From: an uncultured Prevotella sp.
GTDB taxonomy: Bacteria > Bacteroidota > Bacteroidia > Bacteroidales > Bacteroidaceae
Assembly: GCA_946404405.1 (NCBI GenBank)
Contig: CAMJDL010000021.1
Location: 1-47,542, forward strand
Direction: 5' to 3'
DNA length: 47,542 bases
Numbering within the stretch: position 1 is the first letter of the stretch; every line of letters begins with the position of its first letter. The notes under the pieces were generated by a model. The model was not told where the DNA came from, ran no database searches, and worked only from the letters and a program-made list of their open reading frames with translations. This document shows, one piece after another, positions 18,294 to 27,341 of the stretch. The translations under genes and the position numbers were made by a program.

Positions 18294-18326
18294 TGTAAGA
18301 TGTCTGATGTAAGATGTCAGATGTAA
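18292..18326 (+). repeat. heptamer array 7 (gatgtaa family) between OmpA-like gene and mtgA
   Basis: Five 7-mers: gatgtaa three times with gatgtct and gatgtca between. It starts within the upstream stop codon and ends 7 bases before the mtgA start. Same family and variants as the array at 12055. Confidence 0.8.
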
Positions 18327-18333
18327 GAAAACG

Positions 18334-19026
18334 TTGAAGAAGCTTTTCGTTAAACTCAAGAAAATTGTATTATGGATAGTGGTGGCATTTTTTGCCTCCA
18401 CTATCCTTTCTGTTGTTGCCTTGCGTTGGCTACCAGTATATGCTACGCCCCTGATGTTTATCCGTTGGGCGCAACAGATAAAAGCAGGGGAGGAGACGCG
18501 GTGGTATCATCATTGGGTACCGTTGGAAGAGATATCTCCTTCGCTGTCGTTGGCAGTGATGGCTTCGGAGGATGCAAACTTCCTGACCCATCACGGCTTT
18601 GACTTCAAAGCCATCGAGCATGCCGCCATGCGTAATATGAAGCATCCCGAGAAACGTAAGATGGGTGCATCGACCATTTCGCAACAAACCGCTAAGAACG
18701 TATTTCTTTGGCCCGGACGTTCTTGGATACGCAAGGGCTTCGAGGTGTATTTCACTACGCTGATAGAGGTGATGTGGAGCAAGGAGCGCATTATGGAGGT
18801 CTATCTGAACTCTATTGAAATGGGCGACGGTATCTATGGTGCCGATGCAGTAGCCGAACAGCATTTTAACACGACAGCCAAAGAACTCACTCCAGCTCAG
18901 TGTGCCCTGATTGCCGCAACACTGCCCAATCCTCGAAAGTTCAATTCTGCCAATCCCAGCAAGTATATGAAGAAACGCCAAAAACGCATTCTTCACGAAA
19001 TGAAGTTCGTCAAGCCTTTACAATAA
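18334..19026 (+). CDS. mtgA: monofunctional peptidoglycan transglycosylase
   Basis: GT51 glycosyltransferase (230 aa) that polymerises lipid II into glycan strands at the inner membrane. N-terminal anchor helix (about residues 10-32). Catalytic motif [13 protein letters not shown] with the nucleophilic Glu at residue 79, then [20 protein letters not shown] and [13 protein letters not shown]. No transpeptidase domain, so monofunctional. No in-frame ATG precedes the helix; TTG 18334 ([10 protein letters not shown]) is the likely start, just after a 7-bp repeat array. The stop codon abuts a 21-bp tandem repeat. Confidence 0.93.
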   Translation: MKKLFVKLKKIVLWIVVAFFASTILSVVALRWLPVYATPLMFIRWAQQIKAGEETRWYHHWVPLEEISPSLSLAVMASEDANFLTHHGFDFKAIEHAAMRNMKHPEKRKMGASTISQQTAKNVFLWPGRSWIRKGFEVYFTTLIEVMWSKERIMEVYLNSIEMGDGIYGADAVAEQHFNTTAKELTPAQCALIAATLPNPRKFNSANPSKYMKKRQKRILHEMKFVKPLQ

Positions 19027-19131
19027 TACTTTCGCAGTAATTGAAATTACTTTCGGAGTAATCGAAAATACTTTCGGAGTAATCGAAAATACTTTCGGAG
19101 TAATCGAAAATACTTTCGGAGTAATCATTTT
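19027..19131 (+). repeat. tandem 21-bp repeat, five units
   Basis: Five 21-bp units begin at 19027, 19048, 19069, 19090 and 19111; the middle three are identical. Each holds TACTTTCGGAGTA, able to form a small hairpin (arms ATTACT/AGTAAT in most units). It starts right after the mtgA stop codon. Units 1 and 5 are diverged at the outer edges. Same core as the terminator at 8171. May act as mtgA 3' hairpins; no T-run except at the end (CATTTTTAGG). Confidence 0.9.
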
Positions 19132-19175
19132 TAGGTAATTTCATCTGAATGTTTTCTGATGTGGAATCTTTTTCG

Positions 19176-19200
19176 TACCTTTGCACAAAATTAGTGCAAA
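19176..19200 (+). promoter_or_regulatory. feoAB promoter with overlapping inverted repeat
   Basis: TACCTTTG at 19176-19183 is the -7 box. Its end overlaps the perfect inverted repeat TTTGCAC / GTGCAAA (19180-19200, 7-base spacer), which spans the likely start of transcription and ends 3 bases before the ATG. It could be an operator or a 5'-end hairpin; it does not look like a classical Fur box. Confidence 0.55.
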
Positions 19201-19203
19201 GGA

Positions 19204-21504
19204 ATGAGACTTTCAGACTTAAAGACAGGCGACGAAGCCTATATTGTTAAGGTTAAGGGACACGGAGGCTTCCGCAAACGTATTGTGGAAATGGGCTTCA
19301 TTAAAGGGCAGCGCGTAGACGTGTTGCAGAGTGCTCCCTTGCAAGATCCCGTGAAGTATAAGGTCATGGGCTATGAGGTAAGCCTGAGACGTCAAGAGGC
19401 CGAAAAGATTGAGGTGAGCCAGGATGAGCGTGAGGCTGCTGGTATTATTGAACCGCAAAACGTGGCCAGTACGGCGCACTATGCCAAGCATTCCGCACGT
19501 CATACCATCAATGTAGCATTGGTGGGTAATCCAAATTGTGGCAAGACATCGCTGTTCAACTTTGCTTCGGGCGCACACGAGCGCGTGGGTAATTATAGCG
19601 GTGTCACCGTAGATGCCAAAGAGGGTTATGCTGACTTCGAGGGCTATCATCTGAAACTCATCGATCTGCCCGGTACTTACTCGTTGTCGGCCTATTCACC
19701 AGAAGAACTTTACGTGAGAAAACAACTGGTGGAAGATACGCCCGACGTCATTATTAACGTCATCGACTCGACGAATATTGAGCGTAACCTGTACCTGACG
19801 ACCCAGCTGATGGATATGCACCTCAGAGTGGTATGTGCGCTGAATATGTTTGACGAGACCGAGCGTCGCGGCGACCATTTGTCAATCGATACGCTATCCT
19901 CATTATTAGGTATGCCGATGGTGCCCACGTCGTTTAAGACGGGTAGGGGACTTGACGAATTGCTGCGCGAGGTGATTCATATCTTTGAGAGTCAGGAAGG
20001 GCACGACAACTACTACCGCCACATCCACATCAATCATGGACACGAGATAGAGGACGGTATTGCCAATATTCAGAAGTTCCTGAAAGGCAACGACTTGCTG
20101 CGACTACGCTATAGTACGCGATGGCTGGCACTGAAACTCTTGGAGAACGATAAGGAGGCTTGGCGTGTTGCCGACGAGTTGCCCGAAGCTCATCAGATTC
20201 GTGAAGTGAGTGTTCTGGCTTCCCGTCGTGTGAAGGAGGAAACGGGCGATGATGCCGAGACGGCTATCATGGATGCCAAATACGGCTTTATCCGTGGTGC
20301 CTTACAAGAGGCAGGCTATAAGATGGGCGAACAAGAAGATACCTATCATGTTACTCATAAGTTGGATGCACTTATCACGAATCGCTGGTTAGGTTTCCCC
20401 GTCTTCTTTGCCCTGCTGTTCCTGATGTTCGAGGTGACGTTTACTCTCGGCCAGTATCCGATGGATTGGATAGATGCTGGTGTCGCGTGGTTGGGTGAGC
20501 TGATTGGTGACACCATGAGCGACGGTCCGTTGAAGGCGATGCTGGTAGACGGTATTATTGCCGGTGTGGGTTCGGTCATCGTATTCCTGCCACAAATCCT
20601 GATACTCTATACGTTTATATCGTTGATGGAGGACTCGGGCTATATGGCGCGAGCTGCATTTATCATGGATAAGCTGATGCATGGCATGGGACTGCACGGC
20701 AAGTCGTTTATTCCGCTGATTATGGGCTTTGGTTGTAATGTACCAGCTATCATGGCAACTCGTACCGTAGAGAGTCGCCGTTCGCGACTGATTACGATGC
20801 TGGTATTGCCAATGATGTCGTGTTCGGCGCGTTTGCCTATTTATATCATGATAACAGGGGCTTTCTTCACCGTGCGCTATCAGAGTCTGGTCATGGTGTC
20901 GCTCTATCTGGTTGGTATCGTGTTGTCTGTCATCATTGCAAGAATCTTGAGCACTTGGGTTATCAAGGGTGAGGATACACCGTTTGTGATGGAACTGCCG
21001 CCATACCGTTTCCCAACAGCAAAAGCTATCTTCCGCCATACTTGGGAGAAAGGCAAGCAGTATCTGAAGAAGATGGGAGGTGTTATCCTTGTGGCATCTA
21101 TCATCGTATGGGCTATGGGGTATTTTTCACCATCCGGCGTTGCCGACTCGTTGGAATCGAGTATTATCGGACATTTGGGCAAGGCTATCGAACCAGTGTT
21201 CACGGCTCAGGGTTTCAATTGGCGTTTGGATGTCAGTCTGATAGCCGGTGTGGGTGCCAAGGAGATTGTTGCGTCAACAATCGGTGTGCTCTACGGCGAT
21301 GCAGCCTTTGATTTCTCGCCGCTGGTAGCCTATTCGTTCTTACTCTTTGTACTGATTTACTTCCCTTGCATCGCTACAGTGGTAGCCATAAAGAACGAGA
21401 GCGGCTCGTGGCGTTGGGCATTTTTTGCAGCAATCTATACGACGGTGTTGGCATGGATAGTCAGTGCTGCCGTTTATCAGATAGGTGGCTTGTTCTATTC
21501 GTGA
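19204..21504 (+). CDS. feoB: FeoA-FeoB fusion, ferrous iron transporter
   Basis: 766-aa ferrous iron importer of the inner membrane. FeoA (SH3-like) domain at residues 1-75 (MRLSDLKTGDEAYIVKV), then a GTPase G domain with GNPNCGKTS (108-116), DLPGTYSLSAYSPEE, and NMFD as the G4 motif, then the helical FeoB membrane part with gate motifs (GFGCNVPAIMATRT, VLPMMSCSARLPIYIMI) and about eight to ten helices. FeoA is usually separate in Proteobacteria; the fusion is common in Bacteroidota. Ends 10 bases inside convergent rlmH. Iron regulation is expected but not proven from the sequence. Confidence 0.96.
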   Translation: MRLSDLKTGDEAYIVKVKGHGGFRKRIVEMGFIKGQRVDVLQSAPLQDPVKYKVMGYEVSLRRQEAEKIEVSQDEREAAGIIEPQNVASTAHYAKHSARHTINVALVGNPNCGKTSLFNFASGAHERVGNYSGVTVDAKEGYADFEGYHLKLIDLPGTYSLSAYSPEELYVRKQLVEDTPDVIINVIDSTNIERNLYLTTQLMDMHLRVVCALNMFDETERRGDHLSIDTLSSLLGMPMVPTSFKTGRGLDELLREVIHIFESQEGHDNYYRHIHINHGHEIEDGIANIQKFLKGNDLLRLRYSTRWLALKLLENDKEAWRVADELPEAHQIREVSVLASRRVKEETGDDAETAIMDAKYGFIRGALQEAGYKMGEQEDTYHVTHKLDALITNRWLGFPVFFALLFLMFEVTFTLGQYPMDWIDAGVAWLGELIGDTMSDGPLKAMLVDGIIAGVGSVIVFLPQILILYTFISLMEDSGYMARAAFIMDKLMHGMGLHGKSFIPLIMGFGCNVPAIMATRTVESRRSRLITMLVLPMMSCSARLPIYIMITGAFFTVRYQSLVMVSLYLVGIVLSVIIARILSTWVIKGEDTPFVMELPPYRFPTAKAIFRHTWEKGKQYLKKMGGVILVASIIVWAMGYFSPSGVADSLESSIIGHLGKAIEPVFTAQGFNWRLDVSLIAGVGAKEIVASTIGVLYGDAAFDFSPLVAYSFLLFVLIYFPCIATVVAIKNESGSWRWAFFAAIYTTVLAWIVSAAVYQIGGLFYS

Positions 21505-21965
21505 TGATAAGGTTCACCTTTAATAATCGTGCAGGCGCGATAGATCTGTTCTGTAAAGGTGAGACGTATCATTTGGTGGGAGAAGGTCATCAGCGAAAGT
21601 GACAATTGTTCGTTGGCACGGCTATAGACGGCAGGGGAGAAACCATACGGGCCACCGATGACAAAGACAAGACGACGGGCGTTTTGCTGTTTTTGTTCCA
21701 ACCAACGTGCAAACTCGATACTACGGTACTGACGTCCGTGTTCATCCAATAAGACAACAGTATCAGAAGGCTGTAACTGCTTGAGAATGAGTTCGCCTTC
21801 GGCCTGTTTCTGCTGTTCTTCCGTTAGATTCTTGGTATTTTTAAGTTCGGGTATAGTGATGACATCGAAAGGCATGTAATGGCCGATGCGTTCCACATAG
21901 TCATTAATACCGGCTACGAAATGCTTGTTTACCGTCTTGCCAACCTGTATAAGTATCGTTTTCAT
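21495..21965 (-). CDS. rlmH: 23S rRNA (pseudouridine1915-N3) methyltransferase RlmH
   Basis: SPOUT methyltransferase of 156 aa, the standard RlmH length. It methylates pseudouridine 1915 in helix 69 of the large subunit. Motifs: LVFVIGGPYGFSPAVYSRA and the C-terminal signature SHQMIRLTFTEQIYRA...PYHHE. Start ATG 21965 (MKTILIQVGKT) overlaps the stop of the upstream membrane gene as ATGA, so a longer frame was rejected. Last gene of the ftsK operon. Confidence 0.96.
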   Translation of the reverse strand: MKTILIQVGKTVNKHFVAGINDYVERIGHYMPFDVITIPELKNTKNLTEEQQKQAEGELILKQLQPSDTVVLLDEHGRQYRSIEFARWLEQKQQNARRLVFVIGGPYGFSPAVYSRANEQLSLSLMTFSHQMIRLTFTEQIYRACTIIKGEPYHHE

Positions 21966-23455
21966 CTTGTGGTATGAAAACCTTCTAAGTTCTGATATCG
22001 GCGATTCATCATGCGACGATAGATGTTGCGCATCCAATAAGGCTCGGTCACTGTGAAAGCCAAGCCGATAACGATAAGCACCAAATAAGCAATTTCGTTG
22101 CTGAAGATGGCTTGTAGCAACATGACTAGGGCGACAGGAACAAAGAAACCAATCATCGACACAATGGCCTGCCACTTGTTTTCCATCTGGTTCTTACCAG
22201 TAATCTTGTCGTTCAGGGGCAGCGTGGTCTTGTTATAGACCGCCATCTGGAACAGCATGCAATACACGGGGCCTGTAGCCGTCAACAGATAGGCCAATAC
22301 CATCAAAATAGAGTATTTGCCAGCGAATACGGGGATGAAACAGAACAGCAGGGGTAGTATCAGAATGGCACAATAGAAGTAGTACTTGGCGCGCAGAAGC
22401 GTCAGAATGTTCTCTTCGTGCACCATCAGCATATCAATGAAGTTGCCCTCGGGACACATCACCTTGATAAGGTTTACCGTACCGAAGAAGATGAAAGCGT
22501 ATAGGCACCAGAAGTTGCGTTCGAATGAGGAATTATAGACGCTGCCGAAAGCTATCATCAGCGAGAAGAACAGGATGATGCAGACACCTTGTATGAATCG
22601 GGAACGGATGGCCTTGTTGCGCATAGTACTCTTGATTTCCAATTTCAGATATTCGCCAATCTGTCCGAAGCGGTTTAAAGCCTTGAATTCAGAGACATGC
22701 TTTAGCTTGGTCTTCTCTTGTTTCGAGATTTCTTTATACACCAAGCGCATCTGAAGAGTACGGTTGATGCAAAAGAGTACCGTGAAGAGTAGGGCGAAAA
22801 TTAAAAACGTCCACCATGAGAAGGCATAGGCTTCAAGTATATCGTCTAAATAATCGGTTACCTTATCCATTATGTGGTCGGGTAACAGGAATAAGGGAAG
22901 TATCAGCGAACCATAAAAGGCTGCTGGTAATGCCCACCACCACATGCTCTGATTGACGAGTGTTCGCACCAGCAGATACCACTGACTATTGACGACTACC
23001 ATCAGATGGAGCAGGAACAGCATGCCCAATGCTGCCCATGTGGTTACACCGCCGCACCAAACGATGAAGACGTAGGGCAAGAAAAATGTCATCCAGAACA
23101 GATTACCTAAGTCAAGAATCTGAGACGTCAGAAAGCATTCGATAGCCGAATACTTACTAATCGGTGTCAACAAGTAGGGCTTAACTAGCATAAGCGGTGT
23201 CTGTTGCGTCATAAAACGCATACCAAAGTCGACTATCAATAGGAAGGGTAAAGCATAGAAGACTGCTTCAGGTGTATCTTCTTTCGCTGCGACCCATCCA
23301 AAGAAGGTGCCAAAGGCAATAAACTCTATGGCAATGATAGAAACGCCGATATATCCGAAGAGCTTGCCATACTGATTGGCTTCGAACATCGGGTGGCGCT
23401 TCTCACTCAGTTTTGTATTTTTACGGAGTAGAAAGAATAGTTGTAACTTATTCAT
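21962..23455 (-). CDS. DUF5687-like multi-spanning membrane protein
   Basis: 497-aa integral membrane protein with about twelve hydrophobic segments and a central cytosolic stretch (RLVYKEISKQEKTKLKHV, then EYLKLEIKSTMRNK). The pattern matches the Bacteroidota DUF5687 group, regarded as permease parts of ABC exporters. No ATPase gene is adjacent. Position between lolA-like and rlmH, with 4-base overlaps on both sides, shows co-translation. Substrate unknown. Confidence 0.8.
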   Translation of the reverse strand: MNKLQLFFLLRKNTKLSEKRHPMFEANQYGKLFGYIGVSIIAIEFIAFGTFFGWVAAKEDTPEAVFYALPFLLIVDFGMRFMTQQTPLMLVKPYLLTPISKYSAIECFLTSQILDLGNLFWMTFFLPYVFIVWCGGVTTWAALGMLFLLHLMVVVNSQWYLLVRTLVNQSMWWWALPAAFYGSLILPLFLLPDHIMDKVTDYLDDILEAYAFSWWTFLIFALLFTVLFCINRTLQMRLVYKEISKQEKTKLKHVSEFKALNRFGQIGEYLKLEIKSTMRNKAIRSRFIQGVCIILFFSLMIAFGSVYNSSFERNFWCLYAFIFFGTVNLIKVMCPEGNFIDMLMVHEENILTLLRAKYYFYCAILILPLLFCFIPVFAGKYSILMVLAYLLTATGPVYCMLFQMAVYNKTTLPLNDKITGKNQMENKWQAIVSMIGFFVPVALVMLLQAIFSNEIAYLVLIVIGLAFTVTEPYWMRNIYRRMMNRRYQNLEGFHTTR

Positions 23456-24051
23456 CGTAAATCAATGATTTCAGCTTTGGGGAAGTCTTTGGAGTTAAAA
23501 CGGAACATGCCATCGGCAAGGTTGGCTGCCTTGAAGTTACGAATCTCGATAGTTGTCCAACCCTTGGCGGTCTTATAACGAACCTGTGAAGGCGTGTATG
23601 ACTTCTGACCGATAGTAAGATACATCTCCTGAATGGACTTCTTACCCGTTGCCGTCAGGTGTACCACGAAGTTGCCACCTTTCTTCTCCATCGTATAGTT
23701 GTAGCCTTTCTTGTACATGTAGATGAAGTTGTAGGGGTTGATGGCTGCTAACTGCGACTCCGTTGGGTTGGCAATATTGACCTCGTCGTTATTCTTCATA
23801 TAGGTCCACTGCGTCTTACCGTCAAACCAAATAGTAGCCTGAGCAGTAGTGGCATGAAACTTCTTGCCCTTGATGGCTATGGTGCCACTGGCATTCATAC
23901 TTTGTCCGCTGATGGTAAAGTTGGCTTGTGCACCACCTTGGTTAGATACTGTAGCGGCTGTCTTGTCCAAGACCTCTTTGGCTGTCTGAGCCTGGGTGCC
24001 GAGTGCGCCAACGAGACACATGGCGCAAATGATATACTTTTTTATCTCCAT
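23452..24051 (-). CDS. lolA: LolA-like periplasmic lipoprotein carrier
   Basis: 199-aa secreted protein with signal peptide cut after TQAQ (about residue 22). The mature part follows the LolA pattern: AKEVLDKTAATVSNQGGAQANFTI, single-strand repeats with KKFHATTAQATIWFDGKTQWTY, and RNFKAANLADGMFRFN near the end. LolA shuttles lipoproteins from the Lol ABC exporter to the outer membrane. It overlaps ftsK by 10 bases; the ftsK-lolA pair is common in Bacteroidota. Assignment by weak-sequence, strong-context similarity. Confidence 0.85.
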   Translation of the reverse strand: MEIKKYIICAMCLVGALGTQAQTAKEVLDKTAATVSNQGGAQANFTISGQSMNASGTIAIKGKKFHATTAQATIWFDGKTQWTYMKNNDEVNIANPTESQLAAINPYNFIYMYKKGYNYTMEKKGGNFVVHLTATGKKSIQEMYLTIGQKSYTPSQVRYKTAKGWTTIEIRNFKAANLADGMFRFNSKDFPKAEIIDLR

Positions 24052-26489
24052 TGTGCTAATAAGTTTTCTAAGTTGTTTTCGTCCATAATTAATACTTCGC
24101 GAGGCTTTGAACCGTGAGCTGCACCCACGATGCCTGCTTTTTCCAATTGGTCCATCAATCGACCTGCACGGTTGTAACCGATGGCAAACTTACGTTGAAT
24201 CAAACTCGTAGAACCGCTCTGTTCGCGAACAATGAGACGGGCAGCATCTTCGAACATCGGATCCAGATGTTGCATGTCCACGTCGCGACCTTCACCGCCA
24301 CCTTCGTCTTCACCAAGGTCGGGCATGGGCAGTTCGAAGGCACCGGCGTAGCCCTGCTGGTCGGCAATAAACTGATTGATACGCTCCACCTCAGGTGTGT
24401 CAACGAAGGCACATTGTACACGGACGGGCTCACCGCCGTTCAAATAGAGCATGTCGCCTCGTCCTACCAGTTGCTGAGCACCTGGGCGGTCAAGAATGGT
24501 GCGCGAGTCAATCATGGCACCTACGCGGAAGGCTATACGACTTGGGAAGTTAGCCTTGATAGTACCAGTAATGATATTCGTTGTAGGACGCTGGGTAGCG
24601 ATAATCATGTGGATACCGACGGCACGGGCCAGCTGAGCAATACGTGCTATTGGCAACTCCACCTCCTTGCCAGCCGTCATAATCAGGTCACCGAACTCAT
24701 CGATGACCACGACGATATACGGCATGAACTTATGACCGTTCTGCGGATTCAGCTGACGGTCGATGAACTTCTTGTTATACTCCTTGATATTACGTGCCTG
24801 TGCCATTTTCAGAAGGTCGTAACGGGTATCCATCTCCTTACACAGCGAATTGAGCGTATGGATAACCTTCGTGACGTCAGTGATGATGGGTTCGGCATCG
24901 TCATCGGGAATCTTGGCTAAGAAATGATTCTCAATGCTTGAATAGACGCTGAACTCAACCTTCTTCGGGTCGACGAGCACAATCTTCAGTTCTGCAGGAT
25001 GTTTCTTGTATAATAAAGAGGTAATGATGGCGTTCAGTCCTACCGACTTACCCTGACCGGTAGCACCGGCTACAAGTAGGTGAGGTGCCTTGGCAAGGTC
25101 GAACATGAATACCTCGTTAGTAATGGTCTTACCAACGGCACACGGCAGTTCCATCGTTGATTCCTGGAACTTCTTCGAATTCAGGATAGACTCCATCGAG
25201 ACAGTAGCAGGCTTGGCGTTTGGTACCTCGATACCCACCGTTCCCTTGCCGGGAATAGGTGCGATGATACGGATGCCGAGGGCAGCCAGACTCAGTGCAA
25301 TGTCGTCTTCCAGGTTCTTAATCTTCGAGATACGCACACCAGAGGCAGGCGTAATCTCGTAGAGCGTGATGGTAGGACCTACGGTAGCCTTAATGCTGCT
25401 GATTTCCACGCCAAAACTACGCAGCACTTCCACGATGCGGTTCTTGTTGCGCGTCTGCTCCTCCATGTCGATGTATGGCTTGCCGTCGCTCTCGTACTTC
25501 TGTAGCAGGTCGAGGGTAGGATAGCGGTAGTTCTCAAGGTCGCGCTTGGGGTCGTAAGGCGTCGAGAGGTCACCATAGTCGGCAACGACACTCTTTCCAT
25601 CGGCCTTTTCCTCTTTTTCGCCCGTTTCAACAGTCATCTCCACGTCGTCATTGTCGTTGTCGTCATTTGGTTTCTCGGTGACGATGGGCTTTTGGATCGT
25701 CTCATGCTCGCTTGGGTCGTCCATTGGGAACTCTATCTCTTCCTTGTACGGATTGTCGAACACCATCTGCGGCTCGTTTTCTTCCTGTTGCTCAGGCTCT
25801 TCGGTTGAGTCTCCCTTGCCGATATGTATCTCCATCGGTATCTTCTTGAGATAGCGCAACGGATTGAAAATCTTACGGATAAAGACAATGGTTTCCATGC
25901 TGAGGTAGGCGAGGAAACTGATGGCTACCAAGGCTAATAAGGCTGTCAGTCCTGGTGTGCCCACAAAACCCTCTATCTGCTGACTAATGGCCAATCCGTG
26001 GTCGCCACCTGGGTTGTAGCAGGCGCTGTCAAACAAAGGAGCAAGGAACTTGGCAAAGGTTACTGAGCACCATATCATAATGATTGCCAGGCACATAAAC
26101 CACTTCAGCAGCTTGACCTCGTAGGCGCGTACCAGTCTCAGTGCAATGAGGAAAATGTAGACGGGTATTAAGAAGGCTGCCAAACCGAAGCAACGTTTGA
26201 CGAAGAACCATGCCGTATAAGCACCCAAACTGCCGCAGGCATTCATGAATTCATGGTTTTGGTTCAGTATCTCACCATCCTTTGGTGTCTCGATGATGCT
26301 TATGTCAGCGCTTCCTGTTGCCAGAAACGACACAAAAGACCATAGCATAAAGCCTGCCACGATGAATAGTGCAGCTCCGAGAATGAAGTTAATGCGTTCG
26401 TTGTGGAATATATTTTTCAAATCCAATGCTTCGCTCAGCGATGTTGCTGTTTTTTCCTTGGATGATTTGCTCGTTTTCTTCTTTGCCAT
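24042..26489 (-). CDS. ftsK: DNA translocase FtsK/SpoIIIE
   Basis: 815-aa septum-located DNA pump that clears and resolves chromosomes at division. Four N-terminal membrane helices (about residues 30-210), an acidic linker (about 230-310), the translocase motor with Walker A GATGQGKSVGLN near residue 470 and Walker B YIVVVIDEFGDLI, and a C-terminal winged-helix gamma domain (STSLIQRKFAIGYNRAGRLM) that reads KOPS-like polarity sites. First gene of the operon ftsK-lolA-DUF5687-rlmH. Confidence 0.96.
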   Translation of the reverse strand: MAKKKTSKSSKEKTATSLSEALDLKNIFHNERINFILGAALFIVAGFMLWSFVSFLATGSADISIIETPKDGEILNQNHEFMNACGSLGAYTAWFFVKRCFGLAAFLIPVYIFLIALRLVRAYEVKLLKWFMCLAIIMIWCSVTFAKFLAPLFDSACYNPGGDHGLAISQQIEGFVGTPGLTALLALVAISFLAYLSMETIVFIRKIFNPLRYLKKIPMEIHIGKGDSTEEPEQQEENEPQMVFDNPYKEEIEFPMDDPSEHETIQKPIVTEKPNDDNDNDDVEMTVETGEKEEKADGKSVVADYGDLSTPYDPKRDLENYRYPTLDLLQKYESDGKPYIDMEEQTRNKNRIVEVLRSFGVEISSIKATVGPTITLYEITPASGVRISKIKNLEDDIALSLAALGIRIIAPIPGKGTVGIEVPNAKPATVSMESILNSKKFQESTMELPCAVGKTITNEVFMFDLAKAPHLLVAGATGQGKSVGLNAIITSLLYKKHPAELKIVLVDPKKVEFSVYSSIENHFLAKIPDDDAEPIITDVTKVIHTLNSLCKEMDTRYDLLKMAQARNIKEYNKKFIDRQLNPQNGHKFMPYIVVVIDEFGDLIMTAGKEVELPIARIAQLARAVGIHMIIATQRPTTNIITGTIKANFPSRIAFRVGAMIDSRTILDRPGAQQLVGRGDMLYLNGGEPVRVQCAFVDTPEVERINQFIADQQGYAGAFELPMPDLGEDEGGGEGRDVDMQHLDPMFEDAARLIVREQSGSTSLIQRKFAIGYNRAGRLMDQLEKAGIVGAAHGSKPREVLIMDENNLENLLAQWR

Positions 26490-26513
26490 AACCTTATTTT
26501 ATAATAATGAGTG

Positions 26514-26521
26514 CAAAATTA
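26514..26521 (-). promoter_or_regulatory. -7 promoter box for the ftsK operon
   Basis: TAATTTTG on the minus strand, 24 bases before the ftsK ATG. Confidence 0.65.
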
Positions 26522-26568
26522 CAAAGAATTTCTTAGATTTCATCATAAAGTGGCGCTTTTTTTTGAAT

Positions 26569-26596
26569 AATTATCAATTATCAATTGTCAATTATC
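26569..26596 (+). repeat. heptamer array 8 (atcaatt family) between ftsK and the exonuclease gene
   Basis: Four 7-mers aattatc with one aattgtc, in a divergent intergenic region. Same family as arrays at 3070 and 12181. Confidence 0.75.
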
Positions 26597-26608
26597 AATT
26601 TTAATTCG

Positions 26609-26616
26609 TACCTTTG
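26609..26616 (+). promoter_or_regulatory. upstream copy of the exonuclease promoter box
   Basis: TACCTTTG within ATTCGTACCTTTG, the same 13 bases that contain the proximal box 75 bases downstream. Confidence 0.45.
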
Positions 26617-26683
26617 AACTACGTTCGAAAGTACTCCCGTTCGGAAAATCCAAATTTTATTTGGTTTTTCTCTCACTTATTCG

Positions 26684-26691
26684 TACCTTTG
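26684..26691 (+). promoter_or_regulatory. -7 promoter box for the exonuclease-rlmI-tilS operon
   Basis: TACCTTTG, eight bases before ATG 26700; near-leaderless transcript expected. Confidence 0.65.
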
Positions 26692-26699
26692 CACCCCAA

Positions 26700-27341
26700 A
26701 TGAAGAAAACAATTTATAGTAAATACGATAAGTCGCGTATCGGAACACTGCCTAGAGTGCTCTTCGAGGGTCGTATTGTGGTGGTTCTGACCGAACGCGA
26801 TGCCGAAAAAGCCGTCCGATACCTGTTGTCGCAGCCTATTTTGGGTGTTGATACTGAGACGCGTCCTTCGTTTAAGAAGGGACAAGCGCATCAGGTAGCA
26901 TTGCTTCAGGTATCCTCCTACGACGTCTGCTTCCTATTTCGCTTGAATCAGCTGGGGTTGTCACCTTCCGTCAAGCGTTTGTTAGAGGATACGCGGGTAC
27001 CGAAAATCGGTCTTTCTCTGCGCGACGACCTCTTATCATTGCATAAATTGGGCGATTTTAAAGCAGGCTATTTCATTGATTTACAAGACCATGTGCGCGA
27101 AATAGGCGTCGAGGACTTGAGCCTTCAGAAACTCTATGCCAACTTCTTTGCGCAGAAGATATCGAAGCGTGAGCAGCTGACTAATTGGGAGGCTGACATC
27201 TTGCAGGACAAGCAGAAACTGTATGCCGCTACGGATGCCTGGTCGTGCATCATGCTCTATGAAGAACTGATGAGGTTAGAGGAAACTGGCGATTACGAAC
27301 TGATAAAAGTGATAGACGATGTACAAAGAAATTCGGCTTAA
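26700..27341 (+). CDS. DEDDy 3'-5' exonuclease (RNase D-like domain)
   Basis: 213-aa single-domain exonuclease. Acidic residues in order: GVDTETRPSF (Asp, Glu), LSLRDDLLSL (Asp) and YAATDAWSC (Tyr plus Asp), which gives the DEDDy type of RNase D and WRN/Rrp6 nucleases. It lacks the C-terminal HRDC domains of RNase D. Start ATG 26700 (MKKTIYSKYDKSRIG) follows the promoter; the longer frame starts upstream of that. Overlaps rlmI by 23 bases. Confidence 0.9.
   Translation: MKKTIYSKYDKSRIGTLPRVLFEGRIVVVLTERDAEKAVRYLLSQPILGVDTETRPSFKKGQAHQVALLQVSSYDVCFLFRLNQLGLSPSVKRLLEDTRVPKIGLSLRDDLLSLHKLGDFKAGYFIDLQDHVREIGVEDLSLQKLYANFFAQKISKREQLTNWEADILQDKQKLYAATDAWSCIMLYEELMRLEETGDYELIKVIDDVQRNSA

Noticed and set aside
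19027..19131. CRISPR-like array
   Set aside because: The 21-bp units are directly joined with no unique spacers, only five units, and no cas gene is present.
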